From the NCBI RefSeq assembly GCF_023554105.1, contig NZ_JAMJWE010000019.1, forward strand, positions 1 to 64,000: a stretch of DNA of 64,000 bases, in the 5' to 3' direction. Source of the stretch: Brucella sp. 21LCYQ03. Its GTDB lineage: Bacteria > Pseudomonadota > Alphaproteobacteria > Rhizobiales > Rhizobiaceae. The notes under the pieces are model-generated. The model was not told the origin of the DNA and made no database searches. It was given only the letters and a program-made list of their open reading frames with translations. The position numbers and the translations under genes are program-made. Below, in pieces: positions 34,221-43,962 of this stretch (the stretch's first letter is position 1; each line of letters opens with the position of its first letter).

Positions 34221-36917
34221 TCAGGCGTCCCGAAGTTTGCGCAGACGCTTTATCGCCTGCACAAGCGGCCGCTCACTGTGACTATAATCTTTCCAAGCGT
34301 TGGTTTTTTCGAGAAGTTCTGGCGCAGTTCGAATAGTGAAGCGCATAGGATCAAGGTCGGATTTCACCTGCGACCAATTGAGTGGCATAGATACAGGAGC
34401 GCCCGGGCGAGCGCGCGGGGAAAGTGGGGCCACAGCCGTCGCCATGCGATCGTTGCGTAGATAATCGAGGAAAATGCGGCCGTCTCGCTGGTTCTTCGCC
34501 ATCTTGATCAAATAAAGGTCTGGATTGTCGCGGGCCATCTGTTCGCTAACATCATGGGCGAATGTCTTAGCCTCCTCCCAGCCCGGGGCCTTGCCTTCGG
34601 GCGCGGTAAGCGGTGAGACCACATGCAGGCCCTTGCCACCAGTGGTCTTGCAAAAGCTTAAAAGCCCAAATTCTTCAAGGCGGTCGCGGATTTCTCTTGC
34701 TGCTGCAACAACCGTCGGAAAATCGACACCAGGTCCGGGATCAAGGTCGAACACCAGGCGACCCGGAGTGTCAGGTTTGCCGGGTTGGCAGTTCCATGGA
34801 TGCAGTTCCGTCCCACCGATCTGCGCGATGCTCACCAGCCCCTCAACGCGGTCGATCTGCAGATAGGGCTTGCGATCACCGCTGATGGTGACGAGTTCCA
34901 GTAAGTTCGATGTGCCCTGCATTGCATGACGCTGAAAGAACTGTTCGCCCCCGATGCCGTCGGGCGTGCGCAAGATTGAGCACGGCCTCCCCCTCAGATG
35001 TTCGATCATCCAGGGACCTATGGCCTCGTAGTATTGCGCAAGTTCGACCTTGCTGAGCGGCCCACCTTCTCCGGCATCGTCATCTCCGGCATCGGGCCAG
35101 AGCGGCTTGTCGGGATGGGAGATCATCACCCCCATCACCTCGGCCTTGCCGCCTCTGGCGGAATGTGCGGGCTTGCGCTTTGCTTTCTCCGGTTCGGGCA
35201 CATCAGTGCCTTCGGGATCGGCGGGTCTCTCCGCCTCGACCTCTGCCGCAGGCTTGTCTTCCCGTAAGCCCTTGAACGCCGCCTGGCGCACCTGACCATC
35301 GCCGGTCCATCCAGCAAATTCGATCTCGGCCACCAGCTTCGGCTTGAGCCAGACAATGTCGGGGTTGCTTTTCGGAGCGCCGATACCGTTAAAGGGCGAC
35401 TTAGATGTTTCCAGCGCCTGCAACTTCGGTAAAATGGCCTGCACGACTTTGGCGCTATAGCCCGTGCCGACGCGACCGACATAAACGAAGTGATCGCCAC
35501 GATAGACGCCCACCAGCAGAGACCGGAACTTTCCATTTGTTTTGGCGTACCCGCCAATCACCACTTCATGACCGGCGCGACATTTGGATTTCGCCCAGCT
35601 ATCGCTGCGACCGGAGCGATAGGGTGCATCAGCCTTTTTGGAAATAATCCCTTCCAGCGATAACCGACAGGCAGATTTGAGAACCGCATCCCCTCCGGTA
35701 TCGAAATGCTCGACAAACCGCAGGCGCGTATTCTCTCCCGCACCGGTTAAAAGCGTCTCAAGCCTGCTCTTGCGCGCCGTGAGCGGCAGGTCGCGCGTAT
35801 CTTCATCGCCTTCAAACAGCAGATCAAAAGCGAAAAACACCAGTGCTCCGGTTTCCTCTTCGGAAAGTGCGGCCTGCAGGGCTGCAAAATCCGGCGCTCC
35901 GTGGTCATCGAGCGCACAAATCTCCCCGTCGATAATGGCATCGGGAATCGCGGAGGCCGTTGTTGCGATGGCGGGGAACCTTGTGGTCCAGTCAAGACCT
36001 TTTCGGGTCTTCAGAGTGACATTGCCGTTTTCCACACGCATCTGCACCCGGTAGCCATCGAACTTGATTTCGTGGATCCAGCCTTTAGCAGCTGGGGGGC
36101 AGCCCAATGTCTGGCATAGTTGCGGCGGTATAAATGCGGGCATAGCGGATGCTTGGTCCGCTCCCTTACGGCTGACAGGTGCCAATTTGCTCTTCTGCCT
36201 GTGAGTGGTTTTCTTAACTCTTTCTCCAGTCTTGCGCTCGTCAGCAGCCAGACCCTGGCTGCTATCCCACACAGCATTTGCCCCGACGCCGGCACTTTTC
36301 ATCATGAAAGGCTTTGGTTTTCTGCCTTTGCCCGACGCGATAGCTTCCATCGTCCGCCCGGAGGCAACAGACTTGAAGTGCTTGTCAAGAATCCCTGCCC
36401 CGTCTTGCGCCACGGAGAATTTATCTTCATGCTTGATCAGCAGCCAGTTGGTGCGTTTGCCACCATTGCGATCATGGCGCATGCGCACCAGCACAAAACT
36501 TCCCCGCAGACGGTGACCCTTCAAGGTAAATTTGAAATCGCCCTTCTCAAGGGCTTCTTCCGGAGTTTTATTGCCCTCGGGCTCCCAGTAACCGCGGTCC
36601 CATAGCATAACTGTGCCACCGCCATATTGCTTCTTCGGGATTGTTCCTTCGAAGTCGCCGTAATCCAGTGGGTGATCTTCAACTTCTACCGCAAGGCGCT
36701 TATCATGAGGATCAAGCGACGGTCCTTTGGTCAGCGCCCAGGATTTGAAAACCCCATCCAGCTCAAGCCGGAGATCATAATGAAGCCGCGTCGCGTCGTG
36801 TTTCTGAATGACGAAGCGCCTTTGATTTGAAAAATTAGATAAAGTTGAATTCTCCGGCTCGGTTGTTAAGCTGAAGTTACGTTTACTTTTGTAAATCGAA
36901 AGCTTGTCCCGCGGCAT
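34221..36917 (-). CDS. ligD: Multifunctional DNA ligase D
   Basis: An 898-residue LigD in the order phosphoesterase - ligase - polymerase. The phosphoesterase (about residues 30-170) has [17 protein letters not shown] and [16 protein letters not shown]. The ATP-dependent ligase (about 250-560) has the nucleotidyl-lysine motif [13 protein letters not shown] and [13 protein letters not shown]. The primase-like polymerase (about 620-890) has KPLWPDAG, the metal motif LVFDLDPG and TGGKGLHVV. Together with Ku it repairs double-strand breaks by end joining. It converges on the second Ku gene. The 170 bases before it show no EcfG-type box. Confidence 0.95.
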   Translation of the reverse strand: MPRDKLSIYKSKRNFSLTTEPENSTLSNFSNQRRFVIQKHDATRLHYDLRLELDGVFKSWALTKGPSLDPHDKRLAVEVEDHPLDYGDFEGTIPKKQYGGGTVMLWDRGYWEPEGNKTPEEALEKGDFKFTLKGHRLRGSFVLVRMRHDRNGGKRTNWLLIKHEDKFSVAQDGAGILDKHFKSVASGRTMEAIASGKGRKPKPFMMKSAGVGANAVWDSSQGLAADERKTGERVKKTTHRQKSKLAPVSRKGADQASAMPAFIPPQLCQTLGCPPAAKGWIHEIKFDGYRVQMRVENGNVTLKTRKGLDWTTRFPAIATTASAIPDAIIDGEICALDDHGAPDFAALQAALSEEETGALVFFAFDLLFEGDEDTRDLPLTARKSRLETLLTGAGENTRLRFVEHFDTGGDAVLKSACRLSLEGIISKKADAPYRSGRSDSWAKSKCRAGHEVVIGGYAKTNGKFRSLLVGVYRGDHFVYVGRVGTGYSAKVVQAILPKLQALETSKSPFNGIGAPKSNPDIVWLKPKLVAEIEFAGWTGDGQVRQAAFKGLREDKPAAEVEAERPADPEGTDVPEPEKAKRKPAHSARGGKAEVMGVMISHPDKPLWPDAGDDDAGEGGPLSKVELAQYYEAIGPWMIEHLRGRPCSILRTPDGIGGEQFFQRHAMQGTSNLLELVTISGDRKPYLQIDRVEGLVSIAQIGGTELHPWNCQPGKPDTPGRLVFDLDPGPGVDFPTVVAAAREIRDRLEEFGLLSFCKTTGGKGLHVVSPLTAPEGKAPGWEEAKTFAHDVSEQMARDNPDLYLIKMAKNQRDGRIFLDYLRNDRMATAVAPLSPRARPGAPVSMPLNWSQVKSDLDPMRFTIRTAPELLEKTNAWKDYSHSERPLVQAIKRLRKLRDA

Positions 36918-37087
36918 GGTCGTTTCCTTGACCTGTAACTAACATCTCTTCATACGAATGGGTATTCAACCTTCGAACCGGTTGATAAAAATCTCAAATT
37001 ATTTAATTTTCAGAAGAATTTCGTCCCATCAATTACGAATAAAGAAAAATATCTCTATCACGCGTTTTTAAGCTTATTGCATCATTT

Positions 37088-37252
37088 CAGCTTTCAGCCT
37101 TGAACTTTTTCGCTTCCTTGAGCAGCTCAGGGTTGTCACGGCCAAGTAATTCTATCAATTCTTTCGCCTGAAGGGGTGAGAGATCAGAGTTCTCCGTCAA
37201 AAACTTAATGTCCTTATCACTTGTGAGCGGATCAGTTGATTTAGGGTCCATT
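37088..37252 (-). CDS. Small acidic helical protein (54 residues)
   Basis: A reading frame too short for routine calling. It starts MDPKSTDPLTSDKDIKFL and continues with two helices (LSPLQAKELIELLG and PELLKEAKKFKAES). Codon use looks regular and the frame is uninterrupted. It lies beyond the terminator of the secreted-peptide gene at 37336 and before ligD on the same strand. The pattern recalls small stress proteins of Hyphomicrobiales such as DUF3606-like ones, but I cannot assign it. The ribosome site (AAGGA) is close to the start. Confidence 0.55.
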
Positions 37253-37292
37253 TCCTTGATACTTTCATTTTAGAGTAGTTGGAATAATAAGA

Positions 37293-37318
37293 ATGAAAGC
37301 CGCATCTGCGGCTTTCAT
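37293..37318 (-). terminator. Terminator after secreted-peptide gene
   Basis: Twelve-base-pair stem (ATGAAAGCCGCA and its complement) with a tiny loop, 18 bases after the stop of the gene at 37336. Confidence 0.8.
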
Positions 37319-37335
37319 AGCTCTCGCTTCCCAGT

Positions 37336-37656
37336 TTACATCATGTGTTCTGAAACCTTGCCCTCTGCATCCAGTGAGAGCATTACATTTTTACCATCTT
37401 TCACAGCGGAAGCTTCCCACACTCCTTGATCGTTGAGCTTCAATCCTGTGAGGTCGGTATAACCTGCTTTGCTGAAGAGCTCAGTTGCCTGCGCCTCGGT
37501 AATACTGTTCTGACCGGCATCAGGTGTCTTGTCATCATGGGTCGGGGTATTCGTTGCACCAGGCGCATCGGTGTTGGGCGTTTGAGTTGCCTGAGCACCG
37601 GCAATTGCTGGCACGAACACCATTGCGCTTGCAAGTAGAAGTGCAGAGATTTTCAT
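37336..37656 (-). CDS. Secreted small stress protein, paralogue of 15200 gene
   Basis: A 106-residue protein with a signal peptide ending near AIAGAQ, a Thr/Pro/Asp linker and a C-terminal domain: TEAQATELFSKAGYTDLTGL, then NDQGVWEASAVKDGKNVMLS. Each block aligns with the protein at 15200-15520, at the same length. Both are preceded by an EcfG-type promoter, so they are stress-induced envelope peptides of unknown role. The start follows AGGAAAT at normal distance. Downstream is a clean terminator. Confidence 0.87.
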   Translation of the reverse strand: MKISALLLASAMVFVPAIAGAQATQTPNTDAPGATNTPTHDDKTPDAGQNSITEAQATELFSKAGYTDLTGLKLNDQGVWEASAVKDGKNVMLSLDAEGKVSEHMM

Positions 37657-37690
37657 AGCATTTCCTCCAATTATGTTTCCTATGATTATT

Positions 37691-37715
37691 AACCATCGTT
37701 AATAGCTATGGTTCC
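37691..37715 (-). promoter_or_regulatory. EcfG-type promoter for secreted-peptide gene
   Basis: Minus-strand GGAAC (37711-37715), 17 bases, GTT (37691-37693), 35 bases before the start. It is the rightmost exact box I find in the window. Confidence 0.82.
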
Positions 37716-38017
37716 ATTAGGAGTTGGGAGGATGCAATCTGCCGACGGACAACTGAACAGAAGTTCATCAAGGAACCCGAGGGAAAGCCTGCTCCAAGTA
37801 TCTCCCAAAACATATGCGTCGTCTCTGCACTATTAATCTTGGGTATGTTGAAAGTTGGATGCTGCTGTCAGAAGGTCTTCAGCACGGCCCCTCAAATCGG
37901 GAAAGCTAATGAGTTTCATTTGTATGAGTCACTTCACTCATTATCGGGTGCCATGTCAGAACACCGTGCTCTATCTCTCCAGCTACTCGTTAACGAAACG
38001 GACGCTGGATGATAAAA

Positions 38018-38039
38018 GGGCCCGGATTTGTCCGGGCCC
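38018..38039 (-). terminator. Rho-independent terminator
   Basis: Nine-base-pair stem (GGGCCCGGA/TCCGGGCCC) with a four-base loop, followed on the minus strand by TTTT, 13 bases after the KGG-like gene. Confidence 0.88.
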
Positions 38040-38052
38040 AATATAATGCACG

Positions 38053-38214
38053 CTAATTCTTTTGCTTGCTTCCTTTGGCACCTTGGCCACCGCTACTTTT
38101 CTTCTGGTCATCATTCTTGTGGCTCTGCTCACCAGCTTTTACATGTTGCTCATGGCTTCCACCCTGCTTACCAGAACCTGGTTTTTTTTTATCGTCATTC
38201 TGATTATTAGGCAT
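38053..38214 (-). CDS. Small Lys/Gly/Gln-rich hydrophilic protein, stress-type
   Basis: A 53-residue protein from the ATG at 38214 (MPNNQNDDKKKPGSGKQGGS), with GGAGGA ahead. The composition is almost only Lys, Gly, Gln, Asn, His, Ser and Asp, without hydrophobic residues, like the small stress-induced KGG-type and hydrophilin proteins that protect during desiccation. Ends GGQGAKGSKQKN. An imperfect stress box (GAAAC for GGAAC, 17 bases, GTT) lies about 50 bases upstream, and a strong terminator follows. Confidence 0.75.
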   Translation of the reverse strand: MPNNQNDDKKKPGSGKQGGSHEQHVKAGEQSHKNDDQKKSSGGQGAKGSKQKN

Positions 38215-38299
38215 TTGAGTTCCTCCAATTGTGCCGGTATGACACAACTCCCAAACCTGCCAAGCAGCAAAAAGTTTCTCTGTGGAGGAAATTGTCAGA

Positions 38300-38700
38300 T
38301 AAAGTTTAAAAGTCCTACGTGGATCACTCCGTTGTCCTCCGCTGGGCGTCGTTACAGGGAGAAAAAGTGGGGCGGAATTAGGTCTTTGATGTTTGGTTAC
38401 GGGTCTCAGCCTTTACACGGACGGTGTTCGGGCGTGCGGATGCCAGCATTCGATTAAGAATGCGGCATCTCAGTTTGATATCGGCTTGCTGATTGGCAGA
38501 TGTGCGTGAGCGAAGATGGTTGCCAATAACAGATTTATACCGGCCCATTGTCGTTTCCTCATCGGAACGCCTGCCATTTCATCCGTCCATGCTCTGCAAT
38601 GGTTTGGCTGTGCCAGTCCCGTTGATCCAGTGAACCATAAATGTTCGCGGGTAATTGCCATGCGCGTGTTGGAATGAGAATGCTGACACCCGAACAGTAA
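38300..38700 (-). pseudogene. C-terminal relic of an IS transposase
   Basis: Minus-strand pieces in shifted frames read GRYKSVIGNHLRSRTSANQQ, then LRCRILNRMLASARPNTVRV, which matches the tail of DDE transposases (a conserved YKxIIG...LRSR region followed by VLNRM...GRP). It is broken by stops, and no start or end repeats are visible. The exact IS family is not certain. It marks the boundary between the stress island and the mosaic right half. Confidence 0.55.
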
Positions 38701-39098
38701 CGCCTGTAAGATCTATAAGTTTCATCACTGTTATAAGCCCCTTCTCAAAGACTTGAGCTGAAAAATGGCGTAATAGAGGATGTAAGGGATATTAAATTGG
38801 AGGTTTAAAAATAATAAATCAGAGTTAAATTTAATAAATTTCGTCCAAACGTCTTTCAAAAATTCTATCATTGATGGGTAATCTGCAAATGTTCCAATAT
38901 GGGGGTAATAACGGCTATTCTGAAGAAATATTTTACGGCTGCTTGCACCAGCGTTCTATTTGCTACCAGTATATTTCCACATAGAGCTATTAACCGGCTT
39001 GAGACGCTTACTAACATAAGTTTCTCGTCCTTTGTTCTCAATCGAACCTCATTGAAGCCAGATAGTTCAGCGTGAAGGTCAATTCACGGAGCTTGTCA

Positions 39099-40253
39099 TT
39101 AAGAGGATTTTAGCAGAATATCCGTCACATCAACGGTACCGAGTGTTGCTATTTTCTCAAGCGGTACAATTTTAAGATCTGGCTGAGAGAACAACCGCTT
39201 CAAATCGAGTTTCACGAAGTTAATGGCGTCATAGGTTCGTATATAATATTCATTATTCGTCAAATCACCGAGAACGGTCCAAGACGTGTATTCTGTCTCA
39301 TATTCCTTACCATCTGATGCACCTGCACTTTCGATATCAAATCCGTCTGATCCAGCTGGATAGATTGTAATACCGCGTGGACGATCGAAATTATTCATGA
39401 CATGTGCCAAAGTGCGAATTGCCGTCTGCGGCTCTGTCTTTTCTGCAAACTTCGAGTAATAAACAGCGCGTACAAATCGCCCGACCGAGGTATGAGATGC
39501 AGGCAGACCAGCTGTTGCAATGCCAGAATCTGGTTGTGAAACCTGAAGATCTCCAAACTTGCCGTTCGACTGATCAAGATTATTGAGAAAGGTATAATTG
39601 TTGAGGTTGGTCAGGTGCCAGTTGAATTCTGGGCCGTTTGTCATAACACCAACCGGGTTATCATAAACATTCTGCCGTTCATTTGCGAATTCAATGACGA
39701 TAGATTTTCCGGACCTGTCGTGAACGACAAAATGAAATGGTGTTTTTGCACCATGAATAGGTGCGAGGGACGTCAAAATCGCCTGTTGTTCGCTCAGTCC
39801 AGATTTGACATCGGCTGCACTTTCAAATTGCCCGAGAATCCACGCACCTAGATCAATCGCGGCTAGCATTGCTTTGCTATGTTTTGCATTATCAACAGGG
39901 CCTGAAGAAGCTGTATAAGCGAGTACGCTGAAAGTCAGGCCCTGTTCATTTACACCCTCGACAATTTTTAGATCAGAAATATCACCGTTTGGCACTGTTA
40001 TTGCAAAAACTGCGTATTTGGATTGGAATACCAACGGAACATGACCATCGACTGTAGAGGTGAATTCGTGGCCTTTTGGGAAGCTGGCGACAACGTAAGG
40101 CAATTCCATCGATAATTCCATCGTTCGTCCAGCATAAGCACCGCCTCCAGCATCACGAAACAACAGTGCTGTGCATGCAAGCCAAATATCATTTGGCAAT
40201 TGCGACACTGAAAAATCCGAGAAGAATGGCAATATATCTGACAGTAATGACAT
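39099..40253 (-). CDS. Choloylglycine hydrolase-family (Ntn) amidase
   Basis: A 384-residue member of the choloylglycine hydrolase/penicillin V acylase family, which cleaves linear amides with an N-terminal cysteine. The likely nucleophile is Cys27 in WLACTALLFRDAGGG, followed by the GRTMELSMEL arginine motif. Further motifs: GVNEQGLTFSVLAY and VMTNGPEFNWHLTNL. The 26 residues before Cys27 must be removed, but they are not a strong signal peptide, so location is unclear. In Brucella such a protein affects bile-salt and N-acyl-lactone handling; the substrate here is unknown. It stands alone. Confidence 0.87.
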   Translation of the reverse strand: MSLLSDILPFFSDFSVSQLPNDIWLACTALLFRDAGGGAYAGRTMELSMELPYVVASFPKGHEFTSTVDGHVPLVFQSKYAVFAITVPNGDISDLKIVEGVNEQGLTFSVLAYTASSGPVDNAKHSKAMLAAIDLGAWILGQFESAADVKSGLSEQQAILTSLAPIHGAKTPFHFVVHDRSGKSIVIEFANERQNVYDNPVGVMTNGPEFNWHLTNLNNYTFLNNLDQSNGKFGDLQVSQPDSGIATAGLPASHTSVGRFVRAVYYSKFAEKTEPQTAIRTLAHVMNNFDRPRGITIYPAGSDGFDIESAGASDGKEYETEYTSWTVLGDLTNNEYYIRTYDAINFVKLDLKRLFSQPDLKIVPLEKIATLGTVDVTDILLKSS

Positions 40254-40589
40254 TACTCGTACCCTTTAAACATGATTATGTTTCGTTAGACGCGTGTGTA
40301 AGAACTGACTATCAGCTGGTTGTCGTTCCTTCAAGCAGTTACTTAACATGAATGTGAGATACGGCATTTCATTTCTGAACGGCGTTCGCTGATATTCTTT
40401 ATTAATTCTTATTCAGGGGCACGAAAGATAATAATTCACGTTGCATGGAGGGTTGCAGCGCCCGTCGCCATCCCCTAACTCAGAACTCAGAACTCAGAAT
40501 CTGTTACGTTTAAAGCGTGTAGAGAATAGGTAGCGGAGACCTATAATCGGTGTCAGGTCCGTCATTTTCTTTGTTGGGGGCATACTTTC

Positions 40590-41292
40590 CGTAGTGAATG
40601 CTATGTCTTTTCATCGCAATAGTGATCACTATTTTAGTGCGGGTTGTAATGATCCGCATTGGGCTTCGGCGGGCAGCGAAAAAGTGACCTATGGTGGTGT
40701 TCAGATCGGTCTCGCATTCACTTTGACCGTATTGCCGGGCTTCGGTCCGACGACCGATATGGATACGGCGCGTGATCGTATTATCGGTAATTCTCGTCGG
40801 TAATTTGCGGTTTACCTGGTTTCGACACTGATATGGCCAGCACCGGTTGTCACCGTCATTCGTCAGCGCCTGTCCGATGCCGCGCGCAAAATAGCTGATA
40901 TTGCATCCATAGCACCGGATCAACGGCCAGAGATGATTAACACGGTTGCTGAAACCGAGCGTCTTCTGGATGAAGTGCGTTATTGTTTTTATCTTCTGCC
41001 CTTTGAGCCAACAGCTCTGCGTCCATCTGCAAAACTTGAAAAAACCTTTGATGGCTTTGCCGATCAGCTTGCTTCGCTCAACAAGGAAGTCTACTTTTCC
41101 GCTCAGTTCATGCCTGATGCTGTTGAAAGATTGAATGCGCTCTCATTGCGTATAAAAACTGATGACGCACAAAGCGGAATTCTACCGGAAGAACAGGCGG
41201 GTTCTGCTGAAGAAGCAGAAAATGAGGGGGCAGATACAATCGATAAGCATCTTGCGCATATGGAAGCACTTTTGGCAGGCGGCAAGGCATGA
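40590..41292 (+). pseudogene. 3' remnant of a FUSC-type exporter protein
   Basis: Only the C-terminal third remains. It reads SHWASAGSEKVTYGGVQIGL-like residues (DPHWASAGSEKVTYGG), GFGPTTDMDTARDRIIG, then changes frame near 40795, and continues as FAVYLVSTLIWPAPVVTVIR to LLAGGKA at 41292. FUSC proteins are inner-membrane subunits that export aromatic acids with a membrane-fusion protein and an outer-membrane channel. The first two thirds, with most membrane spans, are missing. It ends overlapping the start of the TolC-like pseudogene, as in an exporter operon. Confidence 0.72.
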
Positions 41293-42789
41293 AAGCCTTC
41301 GACGCGCGCCTCCCTTGCGCTGATTTCGATTTTCGCTTTGGTCCTGAGTAGCTGTGCCACAGATGCGCTGAAACTTGCGCCTACAGCATCTGATCAGCCG
41401 TGGAAGCCTAACGACACTAAAAATGCACCCGCCAATAGCACGTCTTAGACGAAGGATTTTAGCGTTCCGTCCAATCCTGAACTGGCTTTGATTTCAAGTC
41501 CGGTTGCCGTTGATACGCGGCCTTCTTATGATCTGGCGCAGTTGATTGATCTGGCGCAGCGCAGCAATCCTGCTACGCGCAATGCGTGGGAAAAGGCGCG
41601 GCAGGCGGCACTTGCTGTGGGCATGGTCGAGGCGACAATGCTGCCGATCATCTCTGCAAATGTCATTGGCGGCGTGCAAAAGACCTCCACGCCGGTTGAT
41701 GTGCCGCTTATCGGTGAGCGTGACGTTGATACGACACTGAAAGGCGTTTCACCCTCGATTGCGCTTCAATGGCTGGTGTTCGACTTTGGACAGCGGGCAG
41801 CATTGGCGGAAGTCGCAAAACAGGTCTCGTTTGCGGCCAATGTCACGTTCAATGCGATGCATCAGAAGGTAATCTTCGATGTCACCCGCACTTACTATGA
41901 GTATAGTGCTTCCGTTGCCGGTCATCGCATTGCGCAACAGACTTTGCGCAACAGCAAGGCGGTTATGGCGGCTGTTCAGGCAAAGCTGAATGAATGTCGC
42001 GCAACGACGGTTGAGCTTACACTGGCTAAACAGCAGGTCGCGCAATCTGAATTGAGACTGGTTAAGGCTGAAGGTGAGCAGCAGGCGCTTCTGGCTTCAA
42101 TGGGTGTCAATGCCATGCTCAACATTAATGTCGAAAGTTCGATGAACAGGCCATTGCCCGCAAAATTTGAAGGCGTGACCCAATGAATTGTCGAAACGGC
42201 TCTGTCGCGGCGTCCTGATCTGATTGCAAGCTATGCAGCCTTGCAGGCCAGCAAGTCCAATATCAAGGTTGCTCAGGCTGAATTTATGCCGAAGGTTTTT
42301 GTTGCGGGTGCACTCGCTTCCACATCAAACAGTTTCAATGCCGGAAGCTTGCCGACAATTGGCACGCAATCATCTGGCATGGGTATTCTGGTTGGCGCGA
42401 CAATGCCGATTTATGACAGCGGACTGCGTGCGGCACAGCTCAAAAATGCCCAATCCATGCATAATGCAGCAACTGAAACCTTTCGCCGGGTGCAGCTTGA
42501 TGCGGTTGCGGAAATCGTTCTCGCATCCAATAGTTTGAAAACGGCTTTGGCGGCGAACAAAGCCGCAAATGTACTGGTTCAAACCTCTGGAACAGCTTTT
42601 GACGCCGCACTTGAATCCTATAAAAATGGATTGGGTACGGTTACGGTGGTGAACGAGACGAACAACTCCTTGCTGGATGCTAAGCTGGCGCAAACCGATG
42701 CCCATGCGGCATCTCTCATTGCCGCAGCCAATCTCGCGTTTTTCACTGGGGCTCTGACATCCAGCTCAAATGCTCATCTGCCGGAGTGA
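41289..42789 (+). pseudogene. TolC/NodT-type outer-membrane channel with stops
   Basis: The reading shows a lipoprotein-like signal (LALISIFALVLSSCATDA), an early frame change, an in-frame TAG near 41447 and a TGA at 42184. Between them are normal outer-membrane-factor stretches: AQLIDLAQRSNPATRNAWEK, WLVFDFGQRA, then after the second stop RRPDLIASYAALQASKSNIK and FVAGALASTSNS. With repaired stops it would be about 490 residues, normal for the family. It forms a dead exporter pair with the FUSC relic. Confidence 0.85.
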
Positions 42790-42986
42790 ATGGCAATTCA
42801 TAGAAAATCAATTGAACGTGCTACTACTCTAACTTCTTCTGGTGTAGAAACACTCAACCCGCAGATTCTCCAAACCACTGCACAAAAATGCTCTCTCAGG
42901 TCAGATTTTATATTCACCTGATCCCACTTAGATTTATAAGTATGCATTAATATCGTAGTCATGACAAATATAGAAGGCAATAAAAA

Positions 42987-43649
42987 ATGGATTTAGCAGC
43001 TCTTCTGGTAAAATATGTTTCTATTGTTGTGATAGGGCTCTTACCAATTATGAATCCTTTGACGACTATCCCTTTATATATGTCTTTGACCAAGCGCATG
43101 AGTGCCGAAAGCAAGCGAGCGCAAGCAAGAAAAACAAGCATTTATGCATTTCTAATTCTTACCGTCTTCATGCTGCTCGGAAACGGAATTATAAAACTAT
43201 TTGGCATCTCATTACCAGGAATTAGGGTCGCAGGCGGTATTATCATTATGATTTTAGCTCTGCGAATGATCTTTTCCGGTGAAGATACTTCGTCTGAAGT
43301 GGATGCTGATCCTGCCGATATTAAAAAAGCGGATCTCGATTATTCATTTTCACCGCTCGCAATGCCCAGTTTAGCCGGTCCAGGCTCAATAGCAGTGGTG
43401 ATGGGCTTTTCGTCGCAAATACCGAGTGATCATAACATATTTGGCCACGTCGTGATCGCCATTGGCGTGGGCATGATGTCCGTTGTTGCATATATCGCAC
43501 TTCTATCATCAAACTGGATCGAAAAAGTTCTCGGTGACCACGGTATGCAGGCGGTCACTAAAATTATGGGTTTTCTTTTGACATGTCTGGCGGTTCAATT
43601 TCTGGCGTCAGGCATAAGCCAATTTGTCACTGAATTTAGCAAACTTTAG
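42987..43649 (+). CDS. MarC-family integral membrane protein
   Basis: A 220-residue membrane protein of the MarC family with about six spans. The hallmark NPLTTIPLYMSLT is near residue 27 in the first span region, followed by the SLPGIRVAGGIIIMILALRM span and the cytoplasmic FSPLAMPSLAGPGSIAVVMG, which is a conserved MarC repeat. The role of MarC proteins is unsettled. The ribosome site GAAGGCAA is weak but position is normal. It does not appear linked to its neighbours. Confidence 0.9.
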   Translation: MDLAALLVKYVSIVVIGLLPIMNPLTTIPLYMSLTKRMSAESKRAQARKTSIYAFLILTVFMLLGNGIIKLFGISLPGIRVAGGIIIMILALRMIFSGEDTSSEVDADPADIKKADLDYSFSPLAMPSLAGPGSIAVVMGFSSQIPSDHNIFGHVVIAIGVGMMSVVAYIALLSSNWIEKVLGDHGMQAVTKIMGFLLTCLAVQFLASGISQFVTEFSKL

Positions 43650-43962
43650 CCCTGTACCTGCAGAATACCACGACAGCAGCTGGTTTTGATTGGGCATCGG
43701 CGAGTAATTCAGAAAGCGCAGCTTCAATATATTTGCGCGTCGTTGATACTTGGTCACATGTACGATTAGGTCGAACGAATGAGGAGCGCGCAGTTCTGCT
43801 GACTTCAAACCTTGCCGCCACAAACGTCCACCCAAAGCCTGTTATACTGCCTCGGAAGTTCATGCTGGGAGATTTCAGGCAAAGCCAGAGCTCCGCTGGG
43901 CTCCGCCTGAATGCCTGTTTCACGCGTCATAGGCGCTTGCGATTCAATGACACATGCGTCTA
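43650..43962. other. Gap between MarC gene and IS630 element
   Basis: A minus-strand open frame (43636-43923) includes CDQVSTTRKYIEAALSEL and ADAQSKPAAVVVFC, which looks more like protein than chance, but has no ribosome site or family. It could be a gene interrupted by the IS. I do not call it. Confidence 0.35.
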
